Part shown: in pieces, positions 21,735 to 34,019 of the stretch
Layout: each line of letters begins with the position of its first letter
Numbering within the stretch: position 1 is the stretch's first letter
Origin: Cocos nucifera
Lineage: Eukaryota; Streptophyta; Magnoliopsida; Arecales; Arecaceae
Length of the DNA stretch: 64,000 nt
Direction of reading: 5' to 3'
Assembly (NCBI GenBank): GCA_006176705.1
Contig: QRFJ01003343.1
Coordinates: forward strand, 110,143-174,142
Notes under the pieces: model-generated
What the model was told of the DNA's origin: nothing
Seen by the model: only the letters and a program-made list of their open reading frames with translations
The model's database searches: none
Made by a program: the position numbers and the translations under genes

Positions 21735-24019
21735 TAAAGAGAAAATTTAGATTTTTTGGGTTAGGTTCATTCAGATCTGATTGGATCAAGAGAGATATTT
21801 TAAACTTTTTTTTTAAATTTATATCAAATCTAAGATATTTTAGATCTAATTTTATAGATATAATAAAATAAAATAAAAAAAAATTTAATTTAATTTAATT
21901 TATACCTTTTGTTGGATAATCAGATTATCCTATGATGATCCTACTGATTGCCTGAGGTTCTGGATCTAGCCATGCAAGTGTCTAGCCTCTACCGGTATCT
22001 ACTTGAGCTAGATCTAGAGATCTTTTCCTTCTTTATCACCTTTCCAAATATCAAATCTAGATCTGATTTGGAGGATCTTCAAAACTCCTTCTGAAGATCT
22101 AGAATCATCTCTTGCAGTAGTGCTACCTTCTTCCTTTCTCATCACCTTTCTCTTGCCTGGATCGCACCAAACTAGAGCCCAAACCTCCTTGGGCATGAAG
22201 AAGAGAGAGAGGACTAGAAGATGGCATAGAGAAGGGAGAGGAGCAGCCTTGTGGCATGGGCTATGGGTTGATTCTCTTGAAAGCTAGGTGCAGATAGGGT
22301 TTATATAGACCCTGCTGTGCCATGCAGTGCCACATCATCCCGACCAATCATGTTGCTTCAAGTAATCAGATCTAAATCTGATTGATGGGATGACATCACC
22401 TGATCCAATCAGATGAGAGCCCCCTCAAATCATCCTTAGGTGGTGCCAAGACTGGTTAAAGCTGAGTCTTAGGCACCTTCCTAAGTTGATTCCAAGAAGC
22501 AATATGGAGTCCCATCTGTATGGGACTCCAGGCATTCCTATCATTGGATGCACGCCTCCCTAGGAGTGCACCCCCTCCTTTCTATTTTTTATTAAGGGGT
22601 CAAGCCCCTGTCTGCTCTCCTATGGGTGCATGATACATGGGCAGATGTCTAAGTGTCAAAGGTCAATGTTTGACCAAAGTTAAAAGACAAGAATTGATAG
22701 GTGATGAAAAATGGCAGGTGTTGTCATCAATTTATCTCATAAATTAAGACAATCCTTTTTTGACCTAGACAAGCTCTAGTTAGACCAGGTAAAGGTACCT
22801 GAGTAAGCACAAACATATTTGGCTTAGTCGAGATAACTTTTAATGATAGTAGAAGGAGAACATTAGGCTCAATTATGTGCTAGCATGATTTTCTTGAACC
22901 TAATTGAATCTAATTCAAATTAATTAAGCTGAGTTAGTCCAATTGATGATATCTAGATCCTAACCCTTATTTGTGTGATCCAATTAGATTCAGTTCTGTA
23001 TGGTAATAGGATATGTCATGATCTCTATCATCGACATCATTGAAACACCTTCTGATGGATTAGAATTCTTCTGATTCAGATAACTAGAATGATCGATAAT
23101 CTAAATCATTGCAATTGCTTCCAAAATCCACCAGTGACACCTAGCAGTATATGGTGGCAATCTATCAAAATTAAAAATGAACCTCTCGGTGCAACTACCT
23201 GTGTGATTAAGTCTTCTATCTTGAGCTTCTGATCAGATTAGGGTTAAGATGAACTCGTCAAACCCTAATTTCTGTCATATGATTTAATCATTTGATTCAA
23301 ATCCGATATGAAAATCTTAATAGAAACTCTTTCTACGATTTTACTCTGCTGTGGCCATGGGCTTATGGACTTGATTCCCATGATCATCATAGGGCTGCTC
23401 CTCATCTACCGAGGTAGATAGATTTTCTCTTGGCGCAATCCAATTCCTACAATGAACATGCTATAGCCAATATACACCTTAGGGGTTTCGAATGGCTAGG
23501 AGATCGAGTCATGGTGTAGTCAAACTATAACAACCTCAAGGTGAACTACCGATGCACATCAGATCAAAGAACCAGACACACCACTGTAGCTTCGAGCCAG
23601 TCATCGACGAGAAGGTAGACTTTCTTATGACTGCTCGAGATGATCAAGCTCAGTGTCCTCATTCTCTAACGAGTACCTGTACTCTTGCTTTGAGGTCTCT
23701 ACACCATAGACTCAAGACTCATCTACTATAAAGAAGTGATTGTACACCAACCTTTCGGATCAATCATCATCCTCATGATGATCCTACGATCGGAAGCATT
23801 TTATGAGTTAATAATAAAAATTCATGTCTTAAATTTTCAACTCTTGAAAGTATGAATTATCATTATCATTAACTCAAGAGATGTATCACAGACACTAAAT
23901 ACATATTTATGATATAAAATGACCCATTTTATTATTTATAGTCAAAATTATAATTTTGCCCCTAAAAGTGTATTACAAGTGTCAACTAATTCTAGCTTCT
24001 AGGGCACACATATCTAATA
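21735..24019 (-). repeat. 5' LTR of element B
   Basis: 2,285 bp; starts at 24,019 as TATTAGATATGTGTG (first G decayed) and ends at 21,735. Minus-strand TATA box TATATAAA near 22,299-22,307. TTGAC cores at 22,648-22,690. Inverted repeat TGGAGTCCCAT / ATGGGACTCCA at 22,505-22,530. Confidence 0.88.
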
Positions 24020-24024
24020 CTTCC

Positions 24025-24539
24025 ACCATTGTAGATGTGCGGGCCCTTCCTGAAGTTGATTATTTTTAATTGGATACAGTAGTTTAGTTGCACCGAGAAG
24101 ACGCAACCATGTCTATTAGGCATTGGATGCTATGGGTTGGGCTTAGTATTTTGGATATGGTGAGAGATCCAATAAAAAATTCAATTTGTGCAAGTGGTGG
24201 ATCTAACTTAACTAAGAATTGGATCAATATTTTGGACATGGTGAGATTCATGAATTAGAGACTAGGTTTGAATGCACCATGATTAGAGAATCATTGGATG
24301 TTGTCCACTCATCGGTTAACCCATCATCAATAACTATTAGATAAGATGGTGAGCCAATCGGTGGGACTGCACCATCCATTAAAAATCATTAATCATGAAG
24401 ATTTTTGCATCTCTGCCCTAGGAGTGTAGAGATCCGAGAAAATAGTAAAGGCCAAATTTATTTAAAAATTAAATCTCTAAACAAATTAGTTAAGTCTTAT
24501 TACAAAATCTAACTAGAAACTTCGACTCTCAATAGGAAA
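24025..24539 (+). other. Untranslated leader of C1, second part
   Basis: Continues the leader after element B and matches 56,530-57,062 of G1 up to the gag ATG. Non-coding. Confidence 0.8.
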
Positions 24540-27119
24540 ATGTCTGTGTCCAACCCACTAGCCCTATTACATGCTGATGTGTGTAACCCATTTAATGGTA
24601 AAATGACCAAGCTTCCTTTTGTAGGACATAAGGAAAGGGCCACAAACCTTCTTGCCCTATTACATACTGATGTGTGCGGCCCTTTTAATGTGTCGGCTAG
24701 AGGTAACTACATCTACTTCATAACCTTTACCAATGATCTATCTTGGTACGGCTATGTGTATTTGATGTGACATAAGTGTAAAACCTTTGAAAAATTCAAA
24801 GAATTCAGATATGAAGTAGAAAAGCAAACAGAAAAATTTATTAAGATTCTTCGATCAGATCGAGGAGGTGATACCTTAGATAGAAATTTTTAGACTATTT
24901 TAAGAAAAATGGCATAGTCTCTTAATGGACTGCACCTAGAATATCTCAACTCAATGGGGTTTCACAATGGAGGAACCAGACCCTATTAGATATGGTACAA
25001 TCCATGATGAGCTTCATGAACCTCCTTGATTTTCTTTGGTGACATAGTCTAATGACCATAATTTACTTACTGAATAGGGTTCTCTCTAAAACTATTCCAA
25101 CCACACCGTATGAGATATAGCATAGTAAGAAACTAAGTCTGAGTCATCTCAGAATTTGGGATTGTCCAACTCATGTTAAGAGATAACAGATGGACAAGTT
25201 AGAGTCTAGATATTTTAGAGCTTGTTTTATAGGATATCCTAAAAAGTCATTTGGATATTATTTCTATCTTTCGAAAGACTACAATATGATTATGAGTCAT
25301 CATGCCATCTTCTTTGAAAAATAGTTTCTCTATGATGGTGGCATCGAAAGATAGAAAAGGCTTGAGAAGAAAATCTCCCAAGAGCGACGAGCTAAGAAAC
25401 CTATGGAATCTAATCAGATTAAGCCAGTTCAATCACAACCTCCTCCCCCTTATAGGTTAAATAGGATTTTTCATCCTCCTGAAAGATACATAGGCATTAT
25501 TTCAGAAGATGTAGAGGAAATGTTTCTCATGAAAAATAGGGTTCATGGTAATGATCTCAAAATCTATGATGAGGTGATATCAAATATTGACTCTGAGAAA
25601 TAGTTAGAGATAATAAAGTCAGAGATTGACTCAATGCGATCAAACCAAGTCTAGATCTTGATAGATCCACTTAAAGGTATAATACCTATTGGGTGTAAAT
25701 GGATCTACAAGAGAAAGATAGGTGTGGATGAAAATGCAGAGACATTCAAGACTAGGTTAGTGGTGAAAGGGTATAGTCAGCATGAAGGCATTGACTATCA
25801 GGATACCTTCTCATCAGTAGCCATGCTTATATCCATCCGCACACTGCTTGCTATTGCAGCCTATTTTGATTACGAAATATGGTAGATGGATGTGAAAAAG
25901 GTATTCTTAAATGGATATCTTGAAAAAGAAATCTATAGAAAATAGTCACTAGATTTCATATCCAGTGATGCTGATCATAAGGTCTGCAAGTTGCAAATAT
26001 CCATCTATGAACTTAAGCAAGCATCTCGAAGTTGGAATGCTCATTTTAATAATATGATCAAATTATTTAAATTTATAAAAAATGAGGAGTTTTGTATGTT
26101 CAAAAAGGTTAGTGGGAGCGCTATTGTCTTCCTCGTACTGTATGTGGATGACATCCTCCTTATTGAAAATGATATTCCCATGTTGACTATGGTCAAAATG
26201 TGGTTATTAAAAGAGTTCTATATGAAAGACCTAGGGAGGCATTCTTTATTTTAGAAATTAAGGTCTATAGGGATAGACTGAATAAGATATTGGGTCTCTC
26301 ACAGAAGATGTACATAGAGGAGGTGCTGAAGAGGTTCAGCATAGAAAACTCCAAGAGGAGATTAGCACCCTTCAAACATGGTATTCATCTCTCCAAGAAG
26401 ATGTGCCCTAGTACACTTAAGGAGATTGAATGCATAAGCAAGATTCCTTATGCTTCTGCAATAGGGAGCCTCATGTATGCCATGCTATGTTTACGATCTG
26501 ATATAGATCATGCTGTGAGTGTCACAAGCAGGTATCGATCAAATCCAGATGAAGAGCACCGAACTTCTATGAAGTGTATCCTTAAGTACTTGAGAAGGAC
26601 TAAGGATATATTTTTGATCTTTGATAATGGAGAACTCTAGATCTAGGATTATATGGACTCAGACTTTATGTCTGATATAGATAATCAAAAGTCGACATCT
26701 GGTAGTCTGTTTGTGTGCAATGGTGGTGCTGTAGTTGAAAGAGTTTCAAGCAGATCATGATAGTAGATTCTACCATGAAAGCAAAGTACATCACTGCATC
26801 GAAAGCTATAAAGAAGGCATTCTGGTACAAGAAGTTTGCCACAAAGCTTAAAGTGATGCCATCGGATGCGGTCCCTCTATACTGTGACAATAATGGCACC
26901 ATAGCTTTGGCTAAGGAGCCGAGGTCTCACTAGAAATTCAAGCACATCGAGCAGCAATTCTATCTCATCCATGATTATCTCGAGAAAGATTACGTCAAGA
27001 TCAAGAGAGTCAACTCCGTGGACAATACGACTGATCCACTGATGAAGTCTTTAGGTCAGCAAAAGATCGAAGCCCACCTTGAGAAGATGGAACTTAGATT
27101 TGTAGCCAATTCGCTTTAG
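24540..27119 (+). pseudogene. pol: gag-start fused to integrase, reverse transcriptase and RNase H of C1, broken
   Basis: The gag start (MSVSNPLA) is fused directly to integrase sequence; all of capsid, zinc knuckle and protease is deleted. Integrase: KMTKLPFVGH, LLHTDVCGPF (24,660-24,690), LRSDRGGD (about 24,851-24,874). Reverse transcriptase: GCKWIYKRKIG near 25,690, YVDDILLIEND near 26,140, then the LGLSQKMYIEEVLKRFS connection near 26,300. RNase H: KSTSGSLFVCNGG near 26,690 and YCDNNGTIALAKEP near 26,880-26,920, ending 27,119. Many stops, among them a TAG after FEK (about 25,321) that B and G2 also have. Confidence 0.88.
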
Positions 27120-27122
27120 GTC

Positions 27123-27133
27123 AAGTGGGAGTT
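27123..27133 (+). promoter_or_regulatory. Polypurine tract of C1
   Basis: AAGTGGGAGTT directly before the 3' LTR; same tract as in B. Confidence 0.8.
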
Positions 27134-29409
27134 TGTTAGATATGTGCCCTAGAAGCCAGATTGACTGACACTTGTAATACACTTCTAAGGATAATTATAT
27201 AATTTTGATTATAAATTAATAAATAAATTATTTTCTATCACAGTGTGTATTTAAAAGTATCTATGATACATCCTTTGAGCTAATGGTAATGATAATTCAT
27301 ATTTTCAAGAGTTAAAAAATTTAAGACATGAATTTTCATAATTAACTCATAAATTGCTTTCGATCGTAGGATCGTCATGAGGATGGTGATCGATCTGAAA
27401 GGTTGGTGTATGATCGCTTTCTTAGGATAGATGAATCTTGAGTCTGGAGATACTAGAGCGAGAGTATGGATACTCATCAGAGAATGAGAGCACTGAGCAT
27501 GACCACCTCGAGCAGTCATAAGAAAGTCTACCTTCTCGTCGATGACTGACTTGATGCTATAGTTGTGTACCAGGTTCTTTGAGTGAGGAGCATCGATAGT
27601 TTATTTTGAGTATGTTATAGTTTGACTGCATCATAACTCGATCTCCTAGGCATTTGGAATCCTGAGGTGTATGTTAGCTATAGCATCTTCATTTTAGGAA
27701 CTGGACTGCACCAAGATGAGGTCTATCAAACTCGATAGTGGAGTAGTCCTATGATGATCATGAGATCAAGTTCTTAAGCCCATGGCCATGGTAGTATGAT
27801 ATAATAGAAAAAAATTTTCTATTAGGATTTTACATTGAACTCAAATCGAATGATTTATTCATATGATGGATGTTGGATTTTGACGTGTTTACCTTAAACC
27901 CTAATCTTGTCGGGACTCAAGATAGTAGAATCAATTCACACAGATAGCTACATCGAGAGGTTTGCTTTCAATTTTGATGGATTGCCACCATATGCTGCTA
28001 GGTGTCACTAGTGAATTCTGGGAGCAATTAGAATAATCTTGATGATTGATCATTCTAATTGTATGAATCAGAAAAGTTATGATCCATCGAAAGGTGTTTT
28101 GATGATATCAATGATAGAGATTATGACATATCTTATTACTATACAGAATTGAACCTAACTAAATCACACATATAAGGATTTGAGTCTGGTTGTGATTAAT
28201 TGGACCAAGTCAGTGCAATTGATTTGAATTAGATCCAATTAGGTTCAAGAAAATCATACTAGCACATGATTGAACCTATCATTCTCTTTTTGTGGTTTTT
28301 CTGGTTCATCTCAATCGAAATCCTGACTAAAACTTGTCTAGGTTAGAATAGGATTATCTAAATTCATCAGATGATTTTTGTACAATGCCTACCATTTTTG
28401 GTAAGTTGCCATTTTTGGTCACCTATCTTTTTTGTCGCACACCAAGGTCACAGGTTGACCTTGTTGTAAGAAAGAAGGGATCAGGGGTGCACACCCCTTG
28501 AAAATTTTCTAGGGGAGTGCAACCCCACTTTTGGTACAGCATGCAGAGGGTGCACATCCTCCTAGGCATGCGCCAAAAGTAGATAGGTTAAGACTTGGTC
28601 AAATTTCAGATTTGACCAATCAAAGAGTTTGATAGAGATCAAATTCTAAGAGAGAAGGAAGAATCCATTATGCACCAAACTTCCTTTCCTTCTCCCTACC
28701 TATTTTGTATGGTATTATATGGAATATTTGCGGTGGCAAATCTAATGTGAGTTATCATGAAAAAGTTGTCAAGAAATCAGAGACAAATCATGCAATTGGT
28801 TGCTTGATTGATTGGAACACTGAGGTGGTGTAGGGCTCTATTTAAGAGACCCTATGCCCTAGGGTTTCACATGGTCTTTGCTCCATGCCCCAAGCCCCCT
28901 CTTGCTGCAGTCCCCTCTTTCTCCATGCCCCTCCTCTTCTACTTCTCCATGCCCAAAGGTTGGGCCATGGTTCCAAGACAAGATCCTAAGGAATTAGCGC
29001 AAAGGTTTCAAGGAAAGAGACGACATTTGTGAGACGAACGCGCTAGCTTCATCAATTGATTTAAAGACTTTATAAATAATATTTAGATCTAATTTTTGGT
29101 GATCAGATTCAAAAGAAGAGCACCTCCAGATCTAGCCTGAGCAGACTTTGGTAGAGACTAGGCACATGCATGGCTTGACCCAGAAATCCAAGCTTCCGTA
29201 GATCATCGATAGGATAATCAGATTATCCAATCAGATATAAAGTTTATATCTGATTTAATTTTTATTTTTAAATTTAATATTAGATTGTTAAAATTAGATA
29301 GAAGAGCTCTCTGATCTGATTGGACTTTGTAAAAAAATTTTTGAAATATTCTCCATAGGTCAAGTCAGATCAAATCGACCTTATGGTAAGCAAAAGTTTT
29401 TTTTCCTCA
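27134..29409 (+). repeat. 3' LTR of element C1
   Basis: Starts TGTTAGATATGTGCC, ends TTTCCTCA, 2,276 bp, followed by target duplication AGCAA. Homologous to 9,985-12,225 throughout, with scattered substitutions. Confidence 0.88.
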
Positions 29410-29414
29410 AGCAA

Positions 29415-30200
29415 AGTAAAGAAATGAGAAATAAAAAGGAAGAAGAAAGTGCTATAAATCTTTGCCTCATGACCAATGAAGATGAGGTACATTCAAAAAA
29501 TTCTTTTCAATTTATATTTGATGAATTATATGAAGCCTTTAATGAATTAATGGATGAATTTAAAAAATTAAGACTGAAAAATGAAGAATTCAAAAATTCA
29601 AATCTTTTCTTAGTTAATGAAAAGAGTAAAGTCTAATTAGAAAAAAAAAATATTTTGAAAGAAAATAATGCTTTGGCTAAAGAAAAAGAAGCACATTTTC
29701 AATCTAGAAAATCTTTAGTTAAAGAAAATATTAAGCTGAAAATGAAATTAGAAAGATCAAAATTTCATATTGGAGAAAAAGAAAACTTGTTGAAAGAAAA
29801 AAAAAATATTTTGAAAGAGAATACCAACCTAAGAAAAGAGATTGAAAACTTGAAGACTATGCTTCAAAAATTTACAATTAGATCTCAAAAGCTTCAAGCA
29901 ATTTCAAGTAATCAAAAAGCCATTTTTGATAAAGCAAGTATTGGTTATAATTCTTTGAGAAAATAAAAAGTTATCAAAAATATGTTTAGCAAAGCTTTAT
30001 TTGAAAATCATTTAATTATATCTTTTAAATATATTAAAGTAGGCCATAAAATTTTAGAATGTAATTTTAGAAGAATTGGTCATACTTTGGTTAGGCAAAG
30101 TTGGGTTCCAAAAAAAATATTGAGCACTAACTCTTATAGACCCAAGATGACTTAGGTACCAAAAATTATTAAGAGATTTTGAAGATGCATCAAGGATCCA
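29415..30200 (+). pseudogene. gag: SIRE-type gag, 3' part with coiled coil
   Basis: Resumes in frame with 9,979. An NLCLMTNEDEV block is followed by two long Lys/Glu/Asn-rich stretches with heptad-like spacing (29,500-29,640 and 29,655-29,966), predicted coiled coil, separated by one TAG stop. A worn zinc-knuckle region follows (GHKILECNFRRIGH, 30,048-30,090), then the WVPKK / VPKIIK repeats usual at the end of SIRE gag. The protease that should follow is absent. Confidence 0.8.
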
Positions 30201-32066
30201 AATGAAATAAAAGGAAAAAAAAATTTATGGATGCCTTGAAAATGAAAAGGAATGGGTATTGATGCATGGTATAATCTAAATATTTTCTCACATCATACCA
30301 TCAATGATTGTTAATGTTATTTTGATTGAATCTATTGATTTTAATATGATTTTATATTATGTTTACTTGCTTGAATTTTTTTTCATATATTAGTAAGATT
30401 AGTATGATTGGTTGATTTTAATGATTTGAATACTTTGATTTTAAGAGATCAATATGCTCTCCTCTAAGTATCATGTTATGATATGAATTGAAATTATTTT
30501 AAAATTTAACATGATATAATAGCTTTCTATTATTAATTTTGCAATTGATAAACTTAAATTAAAAGAAGCTTAATTTGCTATAAATATTTTTGATTGGCAA
30601 AAATTTGCATGTAAAATTATTTTCTTTTTTTGACATTTCTCCATAAGATGCTAAATTATCGAATTTATACTAAAAACTTGCATGAAATAAATACTTAAAG
30701 GTAAAGCATCCTTTCATAAAACTCAAAATGCATGATGTGTTAAGTTGCATTATATTTTAAGTTTACCCCTAAGGATTTAAAATTTCATAGTTAGATCAAC
30801 ACATAGAGCAAATATCTAGATTCATCTCATTTCAATCTCAATTGATTTTGTTCCCCAACTTGAAGAATGCCTTTCATACTTGGTGTCAAATTAAATTTAA
30901 AATATGCTTTCATATTTTATTCATATTATTTTCAAGCAATGAATTTGAAAATTAGTTTTTCTTCAATCTTAAAGTGATATCAAATCTCTTAAAAAAATTT
31001 TGATCTATTTCAACTCAATGGATATCAAATTGGAGAAGATCTTTCAAAAATATTACCTTTTCTCTTCAAAATATTGGATATTAAGAATTAAATTATTTTT
31101 CATATTTGATATCAAGAAGTTTGTAGTTCGAACTAAATTTTAAAATAATTAGTATCATAATTCTTATAATTGATATCAAATAGTCTATTCTTGTCTTAAA
31201 TATTTTTTTGGCAAAAGAATAGAATGTTTTGTCTCAAATCTGATTTTGCATAGCTTATATGATATCATTTGAGATAAAATCAAGAATTTCATACCTTTCT
31301 AAACTTGATTAAATAATATTTCTTAAGAAAAGAAAGATCTAAGTTTAAATAAAATATCTCTCTATGATTTATTTTGAATATTCTATTGGTGTCAATTCAA
31401 ATTAACTTATCAAAATAATTTGATCTAAATTTAATTGATTCATCTTTTTCGATCAAAAACATTAATAATTGATATTAGATAGATCATTATTGTCTTGTAT
31501 TCTATTGCTTTATCTTTGACAAATAAAAAAAAGTATCCTTGCATATAATCTGATTTGCATGAATATATTTTTGATATTATATCTTAAATAAATTATAAGA
31601 TTGGTGCCTTTATACTTCAAATTGATTGATACTATTTAAGAAAAGAAAGAGATATTTTTCGAAAGAAAAATGTCAAACAAACCCCTTTATGATTTGCTTT
31701 GAATGATTTATTCAAATTTCTAGTTTTGGAAGGATCTATCTATCTTGGACTTATAAAGCTCAAAAAAACAAACAAAAACCTCTTTCAAATAGTACAAACA
31801 AGCAATTCTCAAAAACCTATCATAATTGATGTCATAATTTGTATCAAGATAAAAGAATAGTTGCTTTGTCTCAAATCTGAATTTTTATGATTATATTCTT
31901 GTTATTATAACATTTGAGATAAATTCTTGTGATACATGTTTGAATGATTTACTTTAATATCAAAATAAAGAGAAGTATTTTCAAGACTAAATTATTCAAA
32001 TTTTTGAAGCCTAAAGTTTTTATTAATTAAAATTAAAAAGTATATCTACATGGCATACTCTTGGAT
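30201..32066 (+). other. SIRE-type element interior, AT-rich non-coding
   Basis: No coding match. Imperfect, decayed tandem copies of a unit of roughly 315-330 bp can be followed near 31,170-31,300, 31,470-31,600 and 31,830-31,940. They share the words TGTCTCAAATCTGATTTT, GATATCATTTGAGATAAA and AAGAAAAGAAAGA. In an intact SIRE element protease, integrase and reverse transcriptase would lie here. Confidence 0.6.
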
Positions 32067-32546
32067 TTTTATGAAGGAATCAGATCTAGGGTTTTACAGG
32101 TAGATCTTAAAAAATTTTTCAAGATCTTGAAGTGGAAGACTTAAATAAATTAAATATTTATTTAAATAAATATGTAAACACCTAGATCTTAGATCTATTA
32201 CATGATCAAGACATGATATTAAATCAAAAAATTAAAATATAAAAAAATAAAAGATTGATCAAATCAACCAAGATCTATACTACATCAAATGCAGGTATGA
32301 AGTTAATAGATCAGATCTATTACCTGAGCAAGTTAGATGTTCTAACTTGCTGATCGGAGCTTGAGGACAAAGTCACGAGCCACACACGTGTCCGACCTCT
32401 AGGAGTTATCCACATGAGCCTACGATCTATGATCTGAAGTTTGATGAAGAAAATCAGCACAGCATACTAGTACTGTGCTAATCCTTCTTCGATGGTCGAT
32501 TTGATGCTCTCTTCTTCAAAATTTAGACTCTCCAAAATATAAGAAG

Positions 32547-33787
32547 TGTTGGGGATAAATCCCGCTCCCACTAAAGTCCATCCTAATGCTTAGCCCAATG
32601 CAATCAGTAATCATGGAAGAGCTTCAGTGGTTGAGCTCCAGCTGAACCCCTTTAGTTGATCGAACTTCTCAGCAGTCGAGCCTCAGCCAAACTCCTTCAG
32701 CCGACTAAACTTCTCAGCGATCGAGCCCTAGTCGAACTCCTCTAATGGCCAAATTTGCCGAACTCCTTTCAGATTTCTCCTTCTATTAGGCTTCTGTGGG
32801 AGCCGAACTCCCTCCGAATTCCTCCTTTAGTCAGACGCCTACGGGAGCCAAACTCCTCTGGAGCTTCTCCTTCAGTCGGGCTTCTACAGGTGCCAAACTT
32901 CCTCCGGATCCCTCCTTCAGTCGGACGCCTACTGGAGTCGGACTCCTCCGGAGCTCCTCCTTCAGTCAGACGCCTATAGGAGCCAAACTCCTTCTGAGCT
33001 TCTCCTTCAGTCGAACTTCTCCAGGAGCTGAACTTCTCTCAAACATCTCTTTCAATCGAACTTCTACGAGAGCCAAACTCCTTTTGAGCTTCTCCTTCAG
33101 TCGGACTCTCTAGGAGCCGGACTTCTCCCAGACATCTCCTTCGACCAGACTTCTATGGGAGCTGAACTCCTTTCGAGCTTCTCCTTCAGTCGGACTTCGA
33201 TGGGAGCCAAACTCCTTCCGAGCTTCTCCTTCCGTTGAACACCTGTGGGAGCCAAACCCCTTTGGATTCCTTCTTCAGTTAGATGCCCATAGGAGTCGAA
33301 CTCCTCTGGAGCTTCTCCTTCAGTCGAGCTTCTATAGGAGCCGAATGGTTGCAGTCATCACTATCAGTTTGTTGCAGGCGATAGCGATCCACTACCAGAC
33401 GGCGATGGTTGTCACCATCAATCTACCGTAGGTGGCACTACAGACGGTGCCTCCCTCCATGACTGACTTCGCTAGACCTTGAGTGGCCTACTATCAAACA
33501 GCTACAACTGTCACCATCAATCCGCTACAAGCTTCGCCTATAAAAAGGACCCTCTAGATATATTTTTTCTAAGCTCTAAGCTCTCTTCTCCTTCCCAAAA
33601 ACTCTGCCAAACTCTCGCCTAAGCACTCCATTTTTATTGGCCAACAGAGTTGACTTGATTATCGGAGGGTCTCGTTGGAGCCACCACCACCAACTTTGGA
33701 TGAGACTTTATTTTGCAGATCATCGACGACGACCTCGTCCTCCTCCACTCTAGCTCATTCCGACATCAACCAGATTCTGTACCAATA
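32547..33787 (+). repeat. 5' LTR of element H
   Basis: Starts TGTTGGGGATAAATC, ends GTACCAATA (decayed from CAACA). From about 32,755 to 33,345 it consists of an internal tandem array of about 45 bp units with the core CTCCTTCAGTCGGAC...GGAGCC. These give repetitive open frames that are not genes. TATA box TATAAAAAGG at 33,539-33,548. Confidence 0.88.
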
Positions 33788-33790
33788 GAG

Positions 33791-33808
33791 TTGGTGCTAG
33801 AAGGAGGG
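33791..33808 (+). promoter_or_regulatory. Primer binding site of gypsy element H
   Basis: TTGGTGCTAGAAGGAGGG starts three bases after the LTR end. It is unlike the Met-type sites of the copia elements around it. I do not assign the tRNA. Confidence 0.65.
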
Positions 33809-34019
33809 CCTATCTCTGAGGTATCCTTGTTCTTAAAGGAGTGCTTAATCGACCCTATCGACCTTCTTCTCTAAGGTTCATCTCCATCCTCATCCTCAAT
33901 TCCAAGAAATGTATCAAAAGAAGACGACTATCTGAAGATCTACCACGTCCATCATTAGATCTGAGCCAGATCCATCCACTCCTGCTCCATCATTGGCACT
34001 TCAACCTCCATCCCCACCG

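Larger units (their letters stand above)
13584..24019 (-). mobile_element. Ty1/copia element B (C family), minus strand, nearly full length
   Basis: 10.4 kb with LTRs at 21,735-24,019 (5') and 13,584-15,890 (3'). Flanking bases CTTTC (13,579-13,583) and CTTCC (24,020-24,024) form a target duplication with one mismatch. On the minus strand the order is primer site, leader, gag, protease, integrase, reverse transcriptase, RNase H, polypurine tract AGTGGGAGAT, 3' LTR. All copia domains are present, but with stops and frameshifts. The two LTRs are unusually different in U3 (see findings). Confidence 0.92.
9985..29409 (+). mobile_element. Ty1/copia element C1 (C family), carrying element B
   Basis: LTRs at 9,985-12,225 and 27,134-29,409 enclose a leader and a pol relic. 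The perfect target duplication AGCAA lies at 9,980-9,984 and 29,410-29,414. Element B interrupts the leader at 13,583. gag and protease are gone by an internal deletion at 24,560, so the copy keeps only integrase, reverse transcriptase and RNase H relics. Its LTRs are more worn than those of B and G, making it the oldest family member here. Confidence 0.9.

Noticed and set aside
29424..29966. Coiled-coil protein as a possible host gene
   Set aside because: It joins in frame to SIRE gag at 9,979 once C1 is removed, and ends with gag-type motifs, so it is part of the SIRE element.
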